The position numbers were made by a program, and so were the translations under genes. This document shows positions 7,938-16,922 of a stretch of DNA of 64,000 nt, piece by piece. The stretch spans positions 372,001 through 436,000 of the forward strand of contig JAXGXG010000002.1 of NCBI GenBank assembly GCA_040772845.1, given 5' to 3'. Source of the DNA: PWXP01 sp040772845 (GTDB lineage Bacteria; Planctomycetota; Planctomycetia; Pirellulales; Thermoguttaceae). The notes beneath the pieces are model-generated. The model saw only the letters and a list, made by a program, of their open reading frames with translations, made no database searches and was not told the DNA's origin. The first letter of the stretch is position 1; every line of letters begins with the position of its first letter.

Positions 7938-9494
7938 ATGAATCGTCGCTGTCTTGGGATCCTTATGGCCGCGGCTGTCTTGCTCGTTGCAGCAGGTATG
8001 CCTGCCGTCGCCGAAGTGAAGCTGCCAGGAATCTTCGCGCCGCACATGGTCTTGCAACGTGATCTTGCGATTCCGGTTTGGGGATGGGCGAATCCTGGCG
8101 AGAAGGTATCGGTAAGTCTGGCCGGGCAGACTGAGCAGGCTACGGCCGATCCCCAGGGGAAGTGGTCTGTAGAACTGGCCCCGATCGCAGATCCGGGCCC
8201 GTATACGCTCACGGTCAAAGGTGACAACACTATCGAGATACCGGACGTGCTCGCGGGCGAGGTTTGGCTGGCCTCGGGGCAGTCGAACATGGCCATGACC
8301 GTCAGTCGCTGCAAGGATATCGAGCAAGAGACCGCAGCGGCCAATCATCCGCGAATTCGCATGTTCACCGTCGCCCGTACGCCGGCCGAAACGCCCCAAG
8401 ACAACGTCCAGGGTTCGTGGCAAGTCTGCAGCCGGGAGACCGTCGGCGGCTTTTCAGCAACGGCCTATTTCTTCGGGCGGGAACTGGAGAAGGAACTTGA
8501 CGTCCCCGTAGGACTGATCAATTCCTCGTGGGGTGGTACACCGGTGCAGGCGTGGACCAGTATCGAACGGCAGCAGGAGAAGCCTGAACTGACGTCCTTG
8601 CTCGACGACTGGGGCCGAAGAATCCGCGATTGGAATCCTGAGAAGGCGGAAGAACGTTTCGAACGCGACCTGAAGGCATGGGAAGAGCGGACCGCCGAGC
8701 TGAAGGCCGCCGGCAAGACCGAACTGCCCCGCCGACCGAGAAGACCCGTCGCGCCGAGACTTAACCCTCATCGGCCTGCATGCCTCTTCAATGGGATGAT
8801 TGCCCCGTTGGTCCCCTACGGAATGCGGGGCGCCATCTGGTATCAGGGGGAATCGAACGCGGGAGGGGGCAGCGCAGCATTGTACGGCATGCAGCTTGCC
8901 CTGATGATTGCCGACTGGCGGGCGCGATGGGATCAAGGCGAGTTCCCCTTCCTCTACGTGCAGCTTCCCAACTTCCGACGTGCCCAAACGGAACCCTCCC
9001 AGACAACCGGCTGGGTCGTCGTCCAGGAACAGATGCTCAAGGCACTGAAGGTGCCCGGAACCGGGATGGCAGTCACCATCGACATTGGCGAAGCCGACGA
9101 CATCCACCCGCGAAACAAGCAGGACGTAGGCCGCCGGCTTGCGTACTGGGCCCTGGCGCACACGTATGGGCAAGACCGCGTGGCTTCCGGACCCCTGTAC
9201 AAGTCGATGGAGAAGAAGGACGGCAAGATCACGGTCAAGTTCGATCACGTCGGCGCCGGCCTGGCCGTTCGCGGCGACAAGCTCGAAGGCTTCGCCATCG
9301 CAGGGCCGGACGAGAAGTTCGTCTGGGCCGACGCCACGATCACAGGTCCCGATACGGTCGTCGTCTCCAGCAGCGAGATCGAGGACCCGGCCGCAGTGCG
9401 TTATGCATGGGCCGAGAACCCGAAGGCCACCCTGGTCAATTCGGCCGATCTGCCTGCCTCGCCGTTCCGGACGGACGACTGGGATCTGGAGTAA
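7938..9494 (+). CDS. Sialate O-acetylesterase-like SGNH hydrolase, secreted
   Basis: A 518-residue exported protein. Start ATG 7938 is chosen because gaaaggag (7921-7928) precedes it and the signal peptide MNRRCLGILMAAAVLLVAAG follows. An N-terminal beta domain (about 26-105) precedes the SGNH core. Visible motifs are LASGQSNM (nucleophile Ser116), SSWGGTPVQAW (block with Gly), AIWYQGESN (301-307) and DDIHP with His390, as in sialate 9-O-acetylesterase (SASA) proteins. In bacteria this family removes acetyl groups from sialic acid or from acetylated plant and algal polysaccharides; the substrate here cannot be told. A charged helical insertion lies at about 230-275. It is convergent with the broken gene at 9723-11069. 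Confidence 0.87.
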   Translation: MNRRCLGILMAAAVLLVAAGMPAVAEVKLPGIFAPHMVLQRDLAIPVWGWANPGEKVSVSLAGQTEQATADPQGKWSVELAPIADPGPYTLTVKGDNTIEIPDVLAGEVWLASGQSNMAMTVSRCKDIEQETAAANHPRIRMFTVARTPAETPQDNVQGSWQVCSRETVGGFSATAYFFGRELEKELDVPVGLINSSWGGTPVQAWTSIERQQEKPELTSLLDDWGRRIRDWNPEKAEERFERDLKAWEERTAELKAAGKTELPRRPRRPVAPRLNPHRPACLFNGMIAPLVPYGMRGAIWYQGESNAGGGSAALYGMQLALMIADWRARWDQGEFPFLYVQLPNFRRAQTEPSQTTGWVVVQEQMLKALKVPGTGMAVTIDIGEADDIHPRNKQDVGRRLAYWALAHTYGQDRVASGPLYKSMEKKDGKITVKFDHVGAGLAVRGDKLEGFAIAGPDEKFVWADATITGPDTVVVSSSEIEDPAAVRYAWAENPKATLVNSADLPASPFRTDDWDLE

Positions 9495-9520
9495 TCGCCC
9501 CTTGGGTAGAGAGGAATAAG

Positions 9521-9571
9521 CCGGGTTCACCCACGCATTGACTGACGTCGAACACGCGTGGGTGAACCTGG
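9521..9571. terminator. Hairpin between convergent genes
   Basis: Arms 9521-9536 and 9556-9571 pair over 16 bases with one mismatch (core gttcacccacgc/gcgtgggtgaac) around a 19-base loop. It begins 27 bases after the esterase stop and lies beyond the convergent gene's final stop, so it could end both transcripts. No U-tract follows on either side, so a factor-independent mechanism is unproven. Confidence 0.45.
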
Positions 9572-9722
9572 TCGAGGGCGGCGTGTACCAGCGGTACGTT
9601 GCAACGTTACGTTGTGCGTGCAGGCAATGTCCCGGCGATTGGCCGACCAGAACCACCCACCCTACCTGGATACCACCCAGAAACCGACATGCGTTCGTTT
9701 CGCAGGTTGTGGCAAGAGGGCT

Positions 9723-9893
9723 CTACTCGGCCGCCGTCGCGCGGTGGGCCACGTCCAGCAGGGCGAGTACCGTTGCATAGTTCCAGGCCCAGCCCGATGG
9801 CATGCGGTCGGCATCCATGCGTTTGTGCAGTTCAGGAATTTCCGCACCAACCCGATCGCAGAGCCTGGCATCACCAGAGAGAACTGCGATTTG
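9723..9893 (-). pseudogene. Severed C-terminus of the 9894-11069 gene
   Basis: Directly after the TGA at 9894-9896 the same frame stays open for 56 more codons to TAG 9723-9725. It reads as ordinary protein: QIAVLSGDARLCDRV, then LHKRMDADRMPSGWAWNYA, then LALLDVAHRATAAE. The composition and smooth continuity (PLMA-stop-QIAVLSG) indicate that the TGA interrupts what was one gene, most simply by a TGG (Trp) to TGA change. A sequencing error or true readthrough are alternatives. The aromatic, helical end fits the last helices of an alpha-barrel enzyme. Confidence 0.7.
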
Positions 9894-11069
9894 TCAGGCC
9901 ATGAGCGGGACCGTCATGGTTGGCCCGAAGTAGCTTCGATACACGCCGTCGGGCATCTTCATGCCGTGACGTTGCGGATCATACTTGCCCCACAGGTCGA
10001 AGATTGTCGCGGTCGAAGCCGTAGTATAGCCGAGTGGCCCCAAGTAGGTGTTTACGTATTTCTCGCTCTGTCCGTCACCGATCCAATCGACACGTCGCCA
10101 GCGGGTAAAGAAATTGCCGTCGAGCATGTCGGCAGCGGTCCGGCGGAGATGGTCGACCGCGATCTGTCGGCGTGCCGGATCCTCTTCGATCCGTGCAAGT
10201 ACGTTCAAACGAAAGGCCTTTTGGTTATTGAAAAACGAGTAGCCGGGCGCACTGTCAGGCAACGGCCGAGCGAGCTGTCTCCAACGCTTGCCCTCGTGCT
10301 CGCTGCTGTATTTGTCGTACTCCACTCGCCAGTGCTCCTTGCCGGTAATGTCCTTGGCCGCCGCCAACAGGAACAGCAGCAGGTGATCGGAACTCCGCCA
10401 ATTGCCACCGCCTGCGTGCGCCTGCACGCTATTGTCTTCGGAGAGTACGAACCAATTGTTGGCTTCCATACGTGTGGCGATGGCATCGACCGAGTCGCGA
10501 ATGAAGGCCTTCTGGTCAACGTCGGCAATGCGACTGTGGTAATAGCGCCACAGACCACACACATAGAGCGTGTGCTGATCGAGCGAGGAATCGCGGTAAT
10601 AGCTCTTGCCGTTGGGATGTGGCCCGCGGGGCACAAAACCGGGCGCCGGGCTGAGCGTGCCGATGCGCCGCATGCCGGCAAAGATCCGCCGGGCCAGATC
10701 GGGGAAGTAGGGTTCGCCGGTGGCGTCGTACGCGTCGCACAGGGCGAACAGGAGTGTGCCATTGTGGTAGGCCACATCTTCGAAACCGGCGCCGTAGCCC
10801 CAGGGCTTGTAAGTTCCCTGGAAGTATCCCCTGGCCACAGATTCGGTTGGTTCGAACGAGTCGCGGCCTTTGGGCGTATCGAGTCGGAAGCAATACACCA
10901 GATCGGTGTCGGGGCTCCCGAGACTATGCACGTAGGTCTTGCAGAGCTGCCGGGCAGCCGCGATCCGGCCGGCCAGCGACATCGGCTCCGATGCAGGCGG
11001 TTCGACGCCAAACGCGAAGGCCCCGGCCAGCCAGACACATGCACACATTACCGTCGTCTTCAGTATCAT
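9894..11069 (-). CDS. Secreted alpha-barrel enzyme-like protein, truncated by TGA
   Basis: A 391-residue product if translation stops at TGA 9894-9896; 448 codons if read through to 9723. Start ATG 11069 (MILKTTVMCACVWLAGAFAFG) gives a signal peptide; the longer frame to 11252 is rejected. Features such as YKPWGYGAGFEDVAYHNG, DATGEPYFPDLARRI and repeated helix-length segments with aromatic residues suggest an alpha/alpha-toroid fold as in glycoside hydrolases or lyases of family-88/105 kind (inference; no catalytic pair identified). It is 186 bases downstream of the LamG PEP-CTERM gene on the same strand. Whether it is functional depends on the stop codon at 9894. Confidence 0.7.
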   Translation of the reverse strand: MILKTTVMCACVWLAGAFAFGVEPPASEPMSLAGRIAAARQLCKTYVHSLGSPDTDLVYCFRLDTPKGRDSFEPTESVARGYFQGTYKPWGYGAGFEDVAYHNGTLLFALCDAYDATGEPYFPDLARRIFAGMRRIGTLSPAPGFVPRGPHPNGKSYYRDSSLDQHTLYVCGLWRYYHSRIADVDQKAFIRDSVDAIATRMEANNWFVLSEDNSVQAHAGGGNWRSSDHLLLFLLAAAKDITGKEHWRVEYDKYSSEHEGKRWRQLARPLPDSAPGYSFFNNQKAFRLNVLARIEEDPARRQIAVDHLRRTAADMLDGNFFTRWRRVDWIGDGQSEKYVNTYLGPLGYTTASTATIFDLWGKYDPQRHGMKMPDGVYRSYFGPTMTVPLMA

Positions 11070-11255
11070 CGTGGTTCTTCTCCATCGTCTCGCGTACGTG
11101 GCGGCAAGACAATGCGCGCCAAGGCGTGAGGGGGGCGGAGCCACTACTACGAGGGAGAGTCGTAACATCTTGTGCTTCTGGTATTTGCGGGCAACTGGAG
11201 CTGACCCGTCTATCCGCCTGGGCACGTGCTCTCTGAAACGCCGTAGGGCCAAGGC

Positions 11256-12734
11256 TTAACCAAAACGCCGGCGCCGGGCGCGGGCAATCACGGCCAGGAG
11301 CCCGAGGCAGGCCAGCACGAACGCGGAAGGCTCGGGAACAGGGATCCCGGTCTGAAAATGGGCGAGAATTTCGGAGTCGGACAGAACGCGGTCGAAGTAG
11401 GCGAAGGCGCCCACAGAACCCCGCCATCCACCGCCATTTCCCGCAGACCGCATTCCCAACACGTCGTAACCGCGGTCGATGGCCTCGGCGGCGTTGTAGT
11501 TGCCACTGCTCTCGCCGGCAAGGACGCCGTCGATGAACAATTGTACGTGCTCGCCTTCAGCGTAGGTCAGCGAGAGGAGGTGCCACTGGCCGTCGGTCGT
11601 GTCAATGCCGGTGTGGATACTGCCGGCCCCCGGAGCGTCGTAGATATGCGTATCGCCGGAGGTTAGTTCGATGCGCATCGAGTCGTTCGGCTGAGGATCG
11701 TTGATATTGCGGATCGCCGTGGCAAGGGGGTTGCTCCAGTCCCTGGAGGTGGTCTCACTCTTGAACCAGCCTTCGTAGGTTCCCTGGGTAAGATCCACGG
11801 CCATGGGGAGGATCACTTCGTCGCCTTCGGAGGCCTTCTGCCACGCGCCGGTGTTCTGAGGTGGGTTGTCGCCACTCCAGACGCCACCGCGCACCAGGGC
11901 GTCGTAGCCCGACCGCAGATCGGGTTCCATGTAGGCTACCGCCCGGTCGGCGGCGGCAAACGCATAATAGTGCTGCGGCCCCGGGCCCGGGGCCACGGCC
12001 AGATCGTTCCCCTGGGTCACCCCGTCGCTGGTCGCCTGGTACACATCCCAGACTTCCCAGTAAGTGAGGGCATGATCGTAAACGGCCGCGCTGTCGTAGA
12101 CCGCGCTGCAACGATCGTTCCCTGTCTCGATACGGGCGCCCATCAGCCAGGTCGGGTTCACGGTCGCGCCGGTCGGATCGTAGCTGGCGCTTCCTGCCGA
12201 GCGGCCGTCGACATAGACCACGGCCCGATTGGCCGCCTGATCGTAGGTCAACACCAATTGGCGCCAGGCGCCGTCGCGAATCGGGGAGGCGGTTTCGATG
12301 GTTCCGTAGCCGCTTGAATTATTGGGGATTCCCCAGACATTCAAGGCCCCAGTATTCCCAACTTCCATGCGCATCGGATAGGGGGCGTAGTCGGAATCGA
12401 CGAAAGGCGTGGTCAGCGGGTCGCTCCAGTTGTTCGCCCCGGAGTCCACCTTCACCCACTGGACGAACGACCCGCGATTGGTCGGCACGCCCGTGCTCGG
12501 CACCGACACGAAGCCGGAGGCCGTTCCGTCCCAGGCTCCGCCGAAGCGGCCGGTGGTCCAACTGCCGGTTCCGCCGGCGTTGCGGATTGTGCCGTGATCG
12601 GTGCCCACCGAGTCAGCCACCGTGGTCCCGGAACCGTCTTCGAACTGGTAGCGATGGACTATCGCCGACCTCCCCTCGGTGACCACCAAGAGAATCAAGC
12701 CTACCGCTATCCAACATGAAACGTTGCGAACCAT
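11256..12734 (-). CDS. PEP-CTERM protein with two LamG-like domains
   Basis: A 492-residue exported protein. It has a signal peptide (MVRNVSCWIAVGLILLVVTEG), a first concanavalin-like domain at about 25-230 (HRYQFEDGSGTTVADSVG) and a second at about 250-460 (QLFIDGVLAGESSG, ILAHFQTG). The C-terminal sorting signal is VPEPSAFVLACLGLLAV followed by RARRRRFG. In PEP-CTERM systems an exosortase processes this tail; no exosortase gene lies in the window. LamG domains often bind carbohydrate, so a surface glycan-binding role is plausible but unproven. The gene's own ribosome binding site (ctaggagagcggcg) precedes ATG 12734. Confidence 0.85.
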   Translation of the reverse strand: MVRNVSCWIAVGLILLVVTEGRSAIVHRYQFEDGSGTTVADSVGTDHGTIRNAGGTGSWTTGRFGGAWDGTASGFVSVPSTGVPTNRGSFVQWVKVDSGANNWSDPLTTPFVDSDYAPYPMRMEVGNTGALNVWGIPNNSSGYGTIETASPIRDGAWRQLVLTYDQAANRAVVYVDGRSAGSASYDPTGATVNPTWLMGARIETGNDRCSAVYDSAAVYDHALTYWEVWDVYQATSDGVTQGNDLAVAPGPGPQHYYAFAAADRAVAYMEPDLRSGYDALVRGGVWSGDNPPQNTGAWQKASEGDEVILPMAVDLTQGTYEGWFKSETTSRDWSNPLATAIRNINDPQPNDSMRIELTSGDTHIYDAPGAGSIHTGIDTTDGQWHLLSLTYAEGEHVQLFIDGVLAGESSGNYNAAEAIDRGYDVLGMRSAGNGGGWRGSVGAFAYFDRVLSDSEILAHFQTGIPVPEPSAFVLACLGLLAVIARARRRRFG

Positions 12735-12839
12735 CGCCGCTCTCCTAGGAAAGAGTTAGGAAAGGGACACGAAATTTGATGCTTCCCACAGAGGGCAGAG
12801 GTCAAGCATAAACGGGGAAGAATGGGGAGTCAAGGGGGT

Positions 12840-14966
12840 TCAGGCGGGAAACAGGGCCGTCTCGGCCATACGCCCCTCGAAATTGGCAAAGCCATCGCAC
12901 CGCCCGCCCACGAATACGTCTCTGCATCCGCTGGGGCGAGTGACCGACACTGTACCGGCGAAGATGGGCTCGGCGCCCTCGTTCAGGTAAACGGCCACCT
13001 CTTCGCCGCGGCGTACCATGCGGACATGATTCCACGTCTTCGGCTCAATCACGGGGCTGCCCGAAAGCAGCTCTTTCTTCTCATTACCATTGTAAAAGAA
13101 AAGACGTCCGGGGGACAACTCCGGACCGGCCGTGCCGGCAATGCCCAAATGGTCGCCGGGACACGTCGCGTCACCATCCGGCCCCCAGGAGAACAGGTAT
13201 CCGGTTACGGGCCGATTGTCGTTCGGCAACCCATTCCAGAAGAAGAACTCGACGCTGTAGTCGTCGGCAGGTTCAAGCTGCGTCTTCATGCGTCCACCGG
13301 CGAACTGCACGGCGCGTGGCTTCTCGCCATCGGTACGCAGATCGTCGCGGTCCGGACCGTCCAGGTAGAACGCATAGCCGGATTGGTAAACACCATGATT
13401 CTCGCGCCCGGAACAATCCATTGCCTGTGTCCCCTCGATCTCTCCCAGTCGCCAGTATGCAACCGGCTTCCGAGCAAGGACCTTCTTGGCAAACGGCCCT
13501 TGCGAAAGAACGATCTCTTGACGCTTCTGACCGGTAACACGCTCGAACAACCTCAGCAGCGTCTCGACCATAATCGTTTCCGTATCGTTCTGCGTCACGG
13601 TGTGACGGGCCGGCCACGTGTTGTAGCCGCCCAACGGTCGCACCTCGGGCGGAGGGATGTAGCCCAAGAACCCATTGGCCAGTTCGATGTTGAACATGTC
13701 GGGCAGGGGGCATTGGAGTTTGAGTTTCAACCCGCTGATGGCATAGACCTCGGCAGGCCAGGCAGCAATACCAAGCCCTCCAATACGCATTACCTGGAGC
13801 TTGCGCTCCACCACGTCGAGTTCACGAAGCAACATGACTTCGCGCGCATAGACCTCAGGCAGAGAACGCGGCAGGCGTCCGTCCATTTCGGCGTAGAGTT
13901 TCTCGGCCCACGCCTGGATATCCCCGTCCGGCTGTTGAAGCTTGATCTTCACGCGCTGCCCGGCTACCGCCAGGGGAACGGAGGTGTGGAACTCGATCTT
14001 GCTGTACGCCCGCAACGCCGCTTCGGCGACCGCGGTCGCGTACGCCTCGCGCGAGGTCGGCTTTTGGGGGTTGGCATAGTCGCGCCATTGCTGATCGCCG
14101 CTGGCGCCGTGCGACATCATGGCGACAAACGAGGGATCGCCATCGGCCAACCGTTGGGAGATAATGCGCGCAAAATCGCCGTAGTAATCGGCCGAGATCG
14201 CACTCGCCCCGAAATAGTGCATCGAGTAATTGGCCAGCAGGGCCATTGGCTTCCCTTCGAGCGACTCGACCGCCAAGACCGAAACTTCCGGGTCGGCCGG
14301 GCCGCAGGGGCCGATGTACTCGGGATTCTGGTGACCGGGATGCATCATCGCCCGGATGGTCTGCCGCCCGGTCGGATCGGTGCCGATACAGTCCGGACGG
14401 CGAATGAATACCCGACAGAAAGTACCTTCCGGATGGTCTTCACCGGCCCATCCGATCCTTGCCGGCTGCAGATTCGCGGCCGCCTTCTCGATGCACTCGA
14501 CCAGCTTGCCCGGCAGGAACTCGCTGTAGGCAGGGTCGGGTTCCGTGGCCAGTGCCCCGACCACGGATCCGCCCGAGTGCGTATGCGTTGCCGAAATGAG
14601 CATATTCTCCGCAGGAATGCCGGTGGCCTTCGCGGCGATGGCCTTCACCTTGTCGTCCATCGTATCGGGAATGGCAATCGTATCGACAACCACGAGGACT
14701 AGTCTCTTCTGGCCGTCGTCCAACACGATGCATCGTGCGAAGAGTGGATCATTGACAGTCGAGGCGGAGCGACTGTAGAAGCTGCCGCACACCAACACGG
14801 GAAACTCCTGCGGTGTAACGTCAACGCAGGCCGTGCCTGCCCGAAGTGTTCCGCTGCCGTCCGAATTGGCGGCCTTCAGGTCGGTTGCAGACAGGACGCC
14901 ACCCAGGCACCCCAGCCCGACGGCAGACGTTTGAAGCAGAAACTCGCGACGATCCGAACGTTTCAT
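12840..14966 (-). CDS. Neutral ceramidase-like enzyme with C-terminal LamG domain
   Basis: A 708-residue protein starting at ATG 14966 (MKRSDRREFLLQTSAVGLG), which gives a Tat-type signal with twin Arg and follows 'gggagt'. Residues about 40-480 belong to the neutral/alkaline non-lysosomal ceramidase-like family: TACVDVTPQEFPV at the start and the zinc-ligand motif SATHTHSGG at 126-133. In this family the zinc amidase core hydrolyses N-acyl bonds; many planctomycete members have unknown substrates. Residues about 545-708 form a LamG/concanavalin-like domain (PVAYWRLGEIEG, DRDDLRTDG), not found in the other two ceramidase-like proteins of the window. The combination suggests an amidase targeted to a glycan surface (inference). 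Confidence 0.82.
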   Translation of the reverse strand: MKRSDRREFLLQTSAVGLGCLGGVLSATDLKAANSDGSGTLRAGTACVDVTPQEFPVLVCGSFYSRSASTVNDPLFARCIVLDDGQKRLVLVVVDTIAIPDTMDDKVKAIAAKATGIPAENMLISATHTHSGGSVVGALATEPDPAYSEFLPGKLVECIEKAAANLQPARIGWAGEDHPEGTFCRVFIRRPDCIGTDPTGRQTIRAMMHPGHQNPEYIGPCGPADPEVSVLAVESLEGKPMALLANYSMHYFGASAISADYYGDFARIISQRLADGDPSFVAMMSHGASGDQQWRDYANPQKPTSREAYATAVAEAALRAYSKIEFHTSVPLAVAGQRVKIKLQQPDGDIQAWAEKLYAEMDGRLPRSLPEVYAREVMLLRELDVVERKLQVMRIGGLGIAAWPAEVYAISGLKLKLQCPLPDMFNIELANGFLGYIPPPEVRPLGGYNTWPARHTVTQNDTETIMVETLLRLFERVTGQKRQEIVLSQGPFAKKVLARKPVAYWRLGEIEGTQAMDCSGRENHGVYQSGYAFYLDGPDRDDLRTDGEKPRAVQFAGGRMKTQLEPADDYSVEFFFWNGLPNDNRPVTGYLFSWGPDGDATCPGDHLGIAGTAGPELSPGRLFFYNGNEKKELLSGSPVIEPKTWNHVRMVRRGEEVAVYLNEGAEPIFAGTVSVTRPSGCRDVFVGGRCDGFANFEGRMAETALFPA

Positions 14967-15393
14967 GGCATACTCCCAGGCTGAAGGCAAGGGCAATTGG
15001 AACACCGGAAGCCCGAACGTATTCCAGCATACCCTGGGCGAGAGGCCGGGCCAACCGTTGCCCGTTCGTACTGCAAGAAAGTGTAATAGATTCGTCAGAT
15101 TGCATAATCGGCAGGAAGGTTCCGGGGGCATGGCCGATTACTGCCCCAACGATCCTGCGCCGGATTCGATTCGACCTTGCGATTCGGCCGATGCCAAATC
15201 GGAGCCCGGGCGCCGTGGGAGACGAGAATCAATTGGGGGTGTTACCAGTCGCCAACTGACCACGGCTGCGGGCCGGGCAAGCCGGCCTGTGGCCTTTTTC
15301 CAGCCGTGCAAGTCTGCTGCTGCACCCGGCGACGGTGGCAACGGGGGTTGGGCCTTGACACAGTTGAATATGGTAGTGCATACTGCGCAAAGT
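14967..15393. other. Divergent intergenic region
   Basis: A 427-base space between the ceramidase-like gene (minus) and a lipoprotein gene (plus). Apart from the TTGACA-type promoter near its right end, and a ribosome binding site next to 14966, nothing recognisable is present. The open frame running through it in phase with the lipoprotein lacks a signal peptide and is not supported. Confidence 0.5.
15355..15384 (+). promoter_or_regulatory. Sigma70-like promoter for lipoprotein gene
   Basis: TTGACA (15355-15360), an 18-base spacer and CATACT (15379-15384). The predicted start point, about 15391, is only a few bases before ATG 15394. If this promoter is right the mRNA is almost leaderless, which fits the lack of a ribosome binding site before that ATG. 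Confidence 0.4.
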
Positions 15394-15822
15394 ATGTTTC
15401 GTCTGCACCATTGTTTGTTCGTCGTTCCGTTCTTGCTGCTGGCCGGATGCGCGCCGGCCGGCGGTCGGTTGGCCGTCAGCGGCGCCGTGACATTCGATGG
15501 CAAACCGCTGGAGTTGGGAACGATCAGTTTCCAACCCGTCGAGACCGAAACGCCAAACACTTCCGCGATTACCGTGCGGAACGGCACATTCGCGGCTCCT
15601 GCCGAGCGAGGGTTGCCGCCCGGCGCCTATCGCGTGACGGTTCAAGCCTTGCAGCCGACCGGCCGCAAAGTGGACGATCCCGAGTTCGGTTCTCGTGAGG
15701 AACTGGCCCAGTTGGTCTACCGCGAGCGCGACCTGAAGGCCACGGTTGCCGCAGACAAAGAAAACCACTTCGATTTTCATCTCACCTCGCCAGAGGCGGA
15801 GGAAGAGTCGCCGCAACCTTAG
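15394..15822 (+). CDS. Small lipoprotein with transthyretin-like fold
   Basis: A 142-residue lipoprotein. ATG 15394 (MFRLHHCLFVVPFLLLAGC) gives a clean signal peptide with lipobox LLLAGC; ATG 15370 in frame would also work. The mature part starts with the common planctomycete motif SGAVTFDGKPLELGTISFQP and continues through PPGAYRVTVQA, a beta-sandwich of the carboxypeptidase regulatory-like/transthyretin-like type. These proteins are usually found next to DUF1559 genes; here it stands alone. A similar protein lies at 33833-34327. Function unknown. Confidence 0.75.
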   Translation: MFRLHHCLFVVPFLLLAGCAPAGGRLAVSGAVTFDGKPLELGTISFQPVETETPNTSAITVRNGTFAAPAERGLPPGAYRVTVQALQPTGRKVDDPEFGSREELAQLVYRERDLKATVAADKENHFDFHLTSPEAEEESPQP

Positions 15823-15978
15823 GGCCCGCAAATCAATAACTGGCCGGTTTGGGCGGGCTGCGGCTACGGCTGTGTGCGTCAGGCTGCATCGACGTATAAG
15901 GCAATATGCCTGCTTCGCCTTCCTGCACAGCCTTGTCCTCGCCGCGCCAAAATCGACCATTTATTCCTTCGCGAGCCC

Positions 15979-16728
15979 TTAGGCAATGCGCATGGTCAGT
16001 CCGCCATCGACGACAAGCGTCTCGCCGGTGATGTAGTCGTTCGTTGCCAGTTCCACCACGGCGGTGGCGATATGTTCCGGCTGCCCCTCGTAGCCGAGTG
16101 GGATGCGCTGCTCGACGTTGACCTTCCGCTGCTCTTCCGAAAGCTTGGCATGGAACCGGGTTCGGACGATGCCTGGTGCTACGGCATTGATGCGGATGTG
16201 GTCGGCCGCGAACTCGCGCGCCAGGGCCCGGGTGAACTGGGGAATCGCCCCTTTGACCACCTGATACGCGATGTTCATCGGGATACCGCGAATGCCGGCA
16301 ACGGAGGACATCAGGACAATCGCTCCTTCGCCGCTACGTCGCATGGCAGGAATGACAGCCCGACATAGGTAGAATGCGGAATGAACGTGCAGATCGAATG
16401 CCTCATGCCAATGCTCGGGCGAGATGTCCAACAGGCCGCCGGTAACGTTCGAACCGGCATTATGGAAAAGCACATCGACGGATCCAAGGCGATCGACCGT
16501 CAGATCGACGGCGCGAACCGCTTCGGCCGGCTTGCTAAGGTCGGCAACCACGACCTCGCAGCGGCAGCCCAACTCTTGGATCCGCTGGCGAACTGCCGCG
16601 GCATCGTCATCGTCGTGGCGGCCGTTGATCGCCACGTTGGCGCCACGGGCGGCAAATGCAACGGCCGAAGCCGCCCCGATGCCCTTGGTTCCCCCCGTCA
16701 CCAGTGCCGTCTTCCCTTCGAGGTCCAT
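15979..16728 (-). CDS. SDR family oxidoreductase
   Basis: A 249-residue classical short-chain dehydrogenase. ATG 16728 follows 'aggagc' and begins MDLEGKTALVTGG. The NAD(P)-binding motif is TGGTKGIG, followed by a basic 'GRHDDDD' at the end of the second strand. NAG sits in HNAGSNV, and the catalytic Ser and Tyr-x-x-x-Lys are in SSVAGIRGIPMNIAYQVVKG. The end EHIATAVVELATNDYITGE and DGGLTMRIA is typical. Substrate unknown; a sugar or polyol is likely given the divergent symporter/kinase operon at 16923. It is convergent with the lipoprotein gene, and 156 bases between them hold nothing clear. Confidence 0.88.
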   Translation of the reverse strand: MDLEGKTALVTGGTKGIGAASAVAFAARGANVAINGRHDDDDAAAVRQRIQELGCRCEVVVADLSKPAEAVRAVDLTVDRLGSVDVLFHNAGSNVTGGLLDISPEHWHEAFDLHVHSAFYLCRAVIPAMRRSGEGAIVLMSSVAGIRGIPMNIAYQVVKGAIPQFTRALAREFAADHIRINAVAPGIVRTRFHAKLSEEQRKVNVEQRIPLGYEGQPEHIATAVVELATNDYITGETLVVDGGLTMRIA

Positions 16729-16825
16729 AGAATTGCTCCTCGCGTAGTCGTTCCAGATTATCACGAACGTCGCCCTCAGGCTACCCGTTGGGCAAGGATT
16801 CGTCAATCGGTGGCGTGACCGGGAG

Positions 16826-16854
16826 TAGTCAGCGGGCGTTGAGGCTGCTATGAT
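16826..16854 (+). promoter_or_regulatory. Putative promoter of the symporter operon
   Basis: TAGTCA (16826-16831), a 17-base spacer and TATGAT (16849-16854), 68 bases before the symporter start. Both boxes deviate from consensus. It lies in the 194-base divergent region shared with the SDR gene. Confidence 0.4.
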
Positions 16855-16922
16855 AAGGACTAACCTGGGTATTGCGTTTGCCGGAATCATGCCCTTCCTC
16901 CGATCCCGAGCGGAAACCTGCC

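Noticed and set aside
9558..11129. Plus-strand frame of 523 codons
   Set aside because: Antisense to the gene at 9723-11069. The minus strand carries the signal peptide and continuous protein-like sequence across the TGA.
12822..14702. Plus-strand frame of 626 codons
   Set aside because: Antisense to the ceramidase-like gene with its clear zinc motif and Tat signal.
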